36,695 nucleotides of DNA from Bradyrhizobium liaoningense (lineage in GTDB: Bacteria > Pseudomonadota > Alphaproteobacteria > Rhizobiales > Xanthobacteraceae). This document shows positions 32,779 through 36,695 of the stretch, one piece after another (position 1 is the first letter of the stretch; every line of letters begins with the position of its first letter). Below the pieces are notes generated by a model. It had not been told where the DNA came from. It was given only the letters and a program-made list of their open reading frames with translations, and did not search any database. The DNA lies in assembly GCF_018130825.1 (NCBI RefSeq), contig NZ_JAFCJS010000017.1, positions 1 to 36,695 of the forward strand, written 5' to 3'. Position numbers and translations under genes: made by a program.

Positions 32779-33876
32779 ATGGGAGCACTTGACGGGATCA
32801 GGGTGATTGCGGTCGAGCAGGCGGTGGCGGCGCCGTTCTGCTCCTCGCGCCTTGCGGATGCCGGCGCGGAGGTGATCAAGATCGAGCGGCCCGAAGGCGA
32901 TTTCGCCCGCGGCTATGACGCGGCAGCCAAGGGCCAGAGCAGCTATTTTGTGTGGCTCAACCGCGGCAAGCAATCGGCGATCGTCGATCTCGCGACGAAG
33001 GAAGGTTGCGCCGAACTCGAAAAACTGATCGCGAGCGCGGACGTGCTCATTCAGAATCTCAAGCCGGGCTCAATGGACAAGCTCGGTTTTTCGCGCGAGC
33101 GGCTCTTGAAGGACTATCCGAAGCTGATCTCGTGCACGATCACGGGCTATGGCGACGAAGGCCCTTACGCCCATCGCAAGGCCTATGACTTGCTCATCCA
33201 GGCCGAGAGCGGCCTTGCCTCGATCACCGGCAATCCCGATGGCGCCTCGCGCGTCGGCATGTCGATCGTGGATGTTGCGACAGGCGCGACCGCGCACGCG
33301 GCAATCCTGGAAGCGCTGATCGGGCGCGGGCGCACCGGCAAAGGCGCCGACATCCGCATCTCAATGTTCGACGTGATGGCGGACTGGTGCACCGTGCCGC
33401 TGCTCAATGCAGAGGCCGGCAATCCGCCGAAGCGCATGGGCCTGCGCCATCCCTCGATCGCGCCCTACGGCGTGTTCACCTCGCAGGACGGCAAGGACAT
33501 ATTGATCTCGATCCAGAGCGAGCGGGAGTGGAAGACGCTGTGCGCGAAGGTGCTGGATCAGCCGGATCTGCCTAGCGATCCCCGCGTCGCCAACATGGTC
33601 GAGCGGGTACGCAACCGCGACTTCACCGACAAGACGGTGGCGGACATCTTCGGCAGGATGACGCGCGACGAGCTGCTCAAGCGGCTATCCGATGCCGACA
33701 TCGCCTTTGCCGAGGTCAACACCATGGCCGACCTCACCAGCCATCCGCATCTGCGCCGCATCGAGGTCGACACGCCGAACGGCCGCGTCAGCTATCCCGC
33801 GCCGGCGCCGATCATCGTCGGCGAGGCGCGCAGCTATGGCGCCGTGCCCGCGATCGGCGAAAATCCCAAGAAGTAA
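32779..33876 (+). CDS. Family III CoA-transferase (CaiB/BaiF)
   Basis: The protein has 365 residues, starting nine bases after the dehydrogenase stop. Family features: N-terminal LDGIRVIAVEQAVAAPFCSS, LADAGAEVIKIERPEGDFAR, LNRGKQSAIVDL, ITGYGDEGPYAHRKAYDLLI with the catalytic Asp137, and GLRHPSIAPYGVF. Such enzymes move CoA between an acyl-CoA donor and a carboxylic acid. Beside a mesaconyl-C4-CoA-hydratase-like gene it recalls Mct, the mesaconyl-CoA C1-C4 transferase of the 3-hydroxypropionate cycle, but other dicarboxylic acids are equally possible. Confidence 0.88.
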   Translation: MGALDGIRVIAVEQAVAAPFCSSRLADAGAEVIKIERPEGDFARGYDAAAKGQSSYFVWLNRGKQSAIVDLATKEGCAELEKLIASADVLIQNLKPGSMDKLGFSRERLLKDYPKLISCTITGYGDEGPYAHRKAYDLLIQAESGLASITGNPDGASRVGMSIVDVATGATAHAAILEALIGRGRTGKGADIRISMFDVMADWCTVPLLNAEAGNPPKRMGLRHPSIAPYGVFTSQDGKDILISIQSEREWKTLCAKVLDQPDLPSDPRVANMVERVRNRDFTDKTVADIFGRMTRDELLKRLSDADIAFAEVNTMADLTSHPHLRRIEVDTPNGRVSYPAPAPIIVGEARSYGAVPAIGENPKK

Positions 33877-33890
33877 CAGAGCGAGGCGTC

Positions 33891-34742
33891 ATGACCGAGA
33901 AGCTCGACATCGATCACTTGCGGCAATGGATCGGCCGCAGCGCGGAGGCCACCGACATCGTCACCGCGCAGCTCGTCATGGGCCTGCGCGCGACGCTGTT
34001 CCAGGACGTGGGCGAACCCAAAAACGGCGACGCCGCGCCGTTCACGGTGCACTGGTGCCTGGCGCAGCCGGTGTTCCCGATGTCGATGCTGGGACCCGAC
34101 GGCCACCCGACCCGCGGCGGCTTCCTGCCGCCGGTGCCGCTGCCGCGCCGGATGTGGGCCGGCGGCGAGATCGAGTTCTTGCAACCGCTGCAGGTCGGCG
34201 ATGAATCGACGCGGACCTCGCGCATTGCCGACGTGCAGGTGAAGACGGGATCGACCGGCACGCTGTGCTTCGTCTCGGTCGAGCACAGCATCTCCAGTCC
34301 ACGCGGCGTCGCCATCCGCGAGCGGCAGGACATCGTCTATCGCGAGATGACGAGCAGCGCGCCCACTGGCGCCAAGGCGCCGCCTCCACCGCCGAAGGCC
34401 CAGCACCGCGAGACCCATGTCTCCGATCCCGTGCTGCTGTTTCGCTATTCCGCGCTGACCTTCAACAGCCACCGCATCCATTACGACCGCGACTACGTGA
34501 CCAAGGTCGAGGGTTATCCGGGCCTGATCTTCCACGGGCCGTTGCAGGCCGCGCTCATCATCGAGATGGCGGCGAAGCTGCACGGCGGCAAGGCGCCGAA
34601 GAAGTTCACCTATCGCGGGCTGCAGCCGCTGTTCGAGGGCACCGAGTTCTCCGTCAACGCCAATGACAGCGGCGAGAGCATGGAGCTGTGGACCGCGAAC
34701 GCGGAAGGGCAGCCGACGATGAAGGGCACGGCGGTGTGGTGA
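33891..34742 (+). CDS. MaoC-like hydratase related to mesaconyl-C4-CoA hydratase
   Basis: The protein has 283 residues in two hot-dog domains. The N-terminal one is FAS1-like (FLPPVPLPRRMWAGGEIEFL), and the C-terminal carries the hydratase motif FNSHRIHYDRDYVTKVEGYPG then IFHGPLQAALI. The arrangement resembles 3-methylfumaryl-CoA (mesaconyl-C4-CoA) hydratase. It would add water to an enoyl-CoA or the reverse. It begins 14 bases after the CoA transferase gene with GAGG upstream, so it is third in the operon. A 105-base repeat follows its stop. Confidence 0.82.
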   Translation: MTEKLDIDHLRQWIGRSAEATDIVTAQLVMGLRATLFQDVGEPKNGDAAPFTVHWCLAQPVFPMSMLGPDGHPTRGGFLPPVPLPRRMWAGGEIEFLQPLQVGDESTRTSRIADVQVKTGSTGTLCFVSVEHSISSPRGVAIRERQDIVYREMTSSAPTGAKAPPPPPKAQHRETHVSDPVLLFRYSALTFNSHRIHYDRDYVTKVEGYPGLIFHGPLQAALIIEMAAKLHGGKAPKKFTYRGLQPLFEGTEFSVNANDSGESMELWTANAEGQPTMKGTAVW

Positions 34743-34757
34743 GCCACCGCTGCTAGA

Positions 34758-34862
34758 CCCTCACCCTGAGGAGCGCGCTCTTCGCGCGCGTCTCGAAGGG
34801 CGAGGCCACCAGCCGGGCCTTCATCCTTCGAGACGCGCGAAGACGCGCTCCTCAGGATGAGG
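34758..34862. repeat. 105-base palindromic repeat, copy 2
   Basis: Same length and arms as copy 1 at 30359-30463. The two copies flank the LysR, acyl-CoA dehydrogenase, CoA transferase and hydratase genes. It separates the hydratase from mdlC, with mdlC's start 22 bases after it. Confidence 0.85.
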
Positions 34863-34884
34863 AATTGAGAAGGGGACGGAAACC

Positions 34885-36507
<1,623 letters not shown>

Positions 36508-36510
36508 GTT

Positions 36511-36631
36511 GTCGTCCCGGCGAAGGCCGGGACCCATACCGCGTGATCTATCGGTCCTAGCGCAGGTGCTAGTACCGATAGGTCAATAGCGACCGGTCTT
36601 CGCCAAACTTCTCCCTGGGGTTATGGGTCCC
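36511..36631. repeat. Composite palindromic repeat, interrupted on the right
   Basis: Left arm GTCGTCCCGGCGAAGGCC then GGGACCCATACC at 36511-36540. An inner near-perfect hairpin follows at 36545-36584 (CTATCGGT...ACCGATAG around CTAGC/GCTAG). The right arm appears as GGGGTTATGGGTCCC at about 36617-36631, matching the inverse of GGGACCCAT. The outer right arm expected after it is missing, and sequence of an IS end follows instead. Confidence 0.75.
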
Positions 36632-36695
36632 CTGAGTTCACAAACGAAGTGCAACACTTCCTGGAGGAGGTGTTGCCATGGGGCGGAGTTACGAG
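36632..36695 (+). mobile_element. Left end of an IS30-family-like insertion sequence (cut by window edge)
   Basis: From about 36632 the sequence reads CTGAGTTCACAAACGAAGTG, then GCAACAC (36651-36657) pairs with GTGTTGC (36670-36676) around a GGAGGAGG ribosome-binding site. This layout, a terminal repeat ending near GCAACAC followed at once by a transposase start, is that of IS30 elements. The exact boundary is uncertain by a few bases because target duplication may overlap the GGGTCCC. Confidence 0.7.
36678..36695 (+). CDS. Transposase start, IS30-family-like (partial)
   Basis: ATG at 36678 opens MGRSYE before the window ends. MGxSY is a common start of IS30-family transposases in proteobacteria. 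Only six codons are visible, so the call depends on the IS end context. Confidence 0.6.

Overview
The window looks like chromosomal DNA of a Bradyrhizobium-type alphaproteobacterium (Bradyrhizobium, Rhodopseudomonas and relatives). The grounds are high G+C coding bias, an alphaproteobacterial ChpT phosphotransferase upstream of CheA, DUF1134/EipA, DUF3551 and DUF2927 proteins, tandem CYP153 cytochromes P450, and long palindromic intergenic repeats of the kind scattered through Bradyrhizobium genomes. No phage, conjugation or CRISPR genes are seen. The right edge runs into an insertion sequence that looks like the IS30 family.

Layout. 1-4,813 is housekeeping: the first codons of cheA, chpT (CckA-ChpT-CtrA relay), cysQ, a YHS-domain protein, an EipA-type periplasmic protein, a membrane-anchored coiled-coil protein, and tRNA-Val(CAC) with a clear promoter. 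5,021-10,760, directly behind the tRNA, is a block of minus-strand signalling and stress genes: a sensor kinase with five GAF domains, a single-domain response regulator translationally coupled to it, a tandem universal stress protein, and a DedA-like membrane protein. 10,803-17,504 holds a GreA/GreB-type factor, several small or uncharacterised proteins, a PD-(D/E)XK-like protein, an acetolactate-synthase-like ThDP enzyme, an L,D-transpeptidase and a DUF2927 protein.

17,613-25,035 is the most unusual part. A minus-strand operon (threonine-synthase-like PLP enzyme, YheO/DauR-type regulator, D-threonine-aldolase-like enzyme) diverges from a plus-strand operon. The latter encodes a GTP-cyclohydrolase-II-like protein, a DUF1688 protein and a uracil-phosphoribosyltransferase-like protein. 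These three match the URC1/URC4/URC6 set (urg1/urg3/urg2 in fission yeast) of the poorly understood URC uracil-catabolic route. In this copy both the cyclohydrolase-like and the UPRT-like proteins have lost signature substrate-binding motifs, and the operon leader carries a terminator-like hairpin just before the first gene.

25,036-36,507 carries an M48 peptidase with a YjgN/DUF898 membrane protein, two tandem CYP153 alkane/fatty-acid hydroxylases, and a LysR regulator divergent from an acyl-CoA dehydrogenase, family III CoA-transferase and mesaconyl-C4-CoA-hydratase-like operon. A benzoylformate decarboxylase follows. Two 105-base palindromic repeats bracket the LysR/acyl-CoA block. The theme is oxidation of hydrophobic or aromatic carbon feeding acyl-CoA metabolism. 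After mdlC comes another palindromic repeat, cut by the IS element at the right edge.
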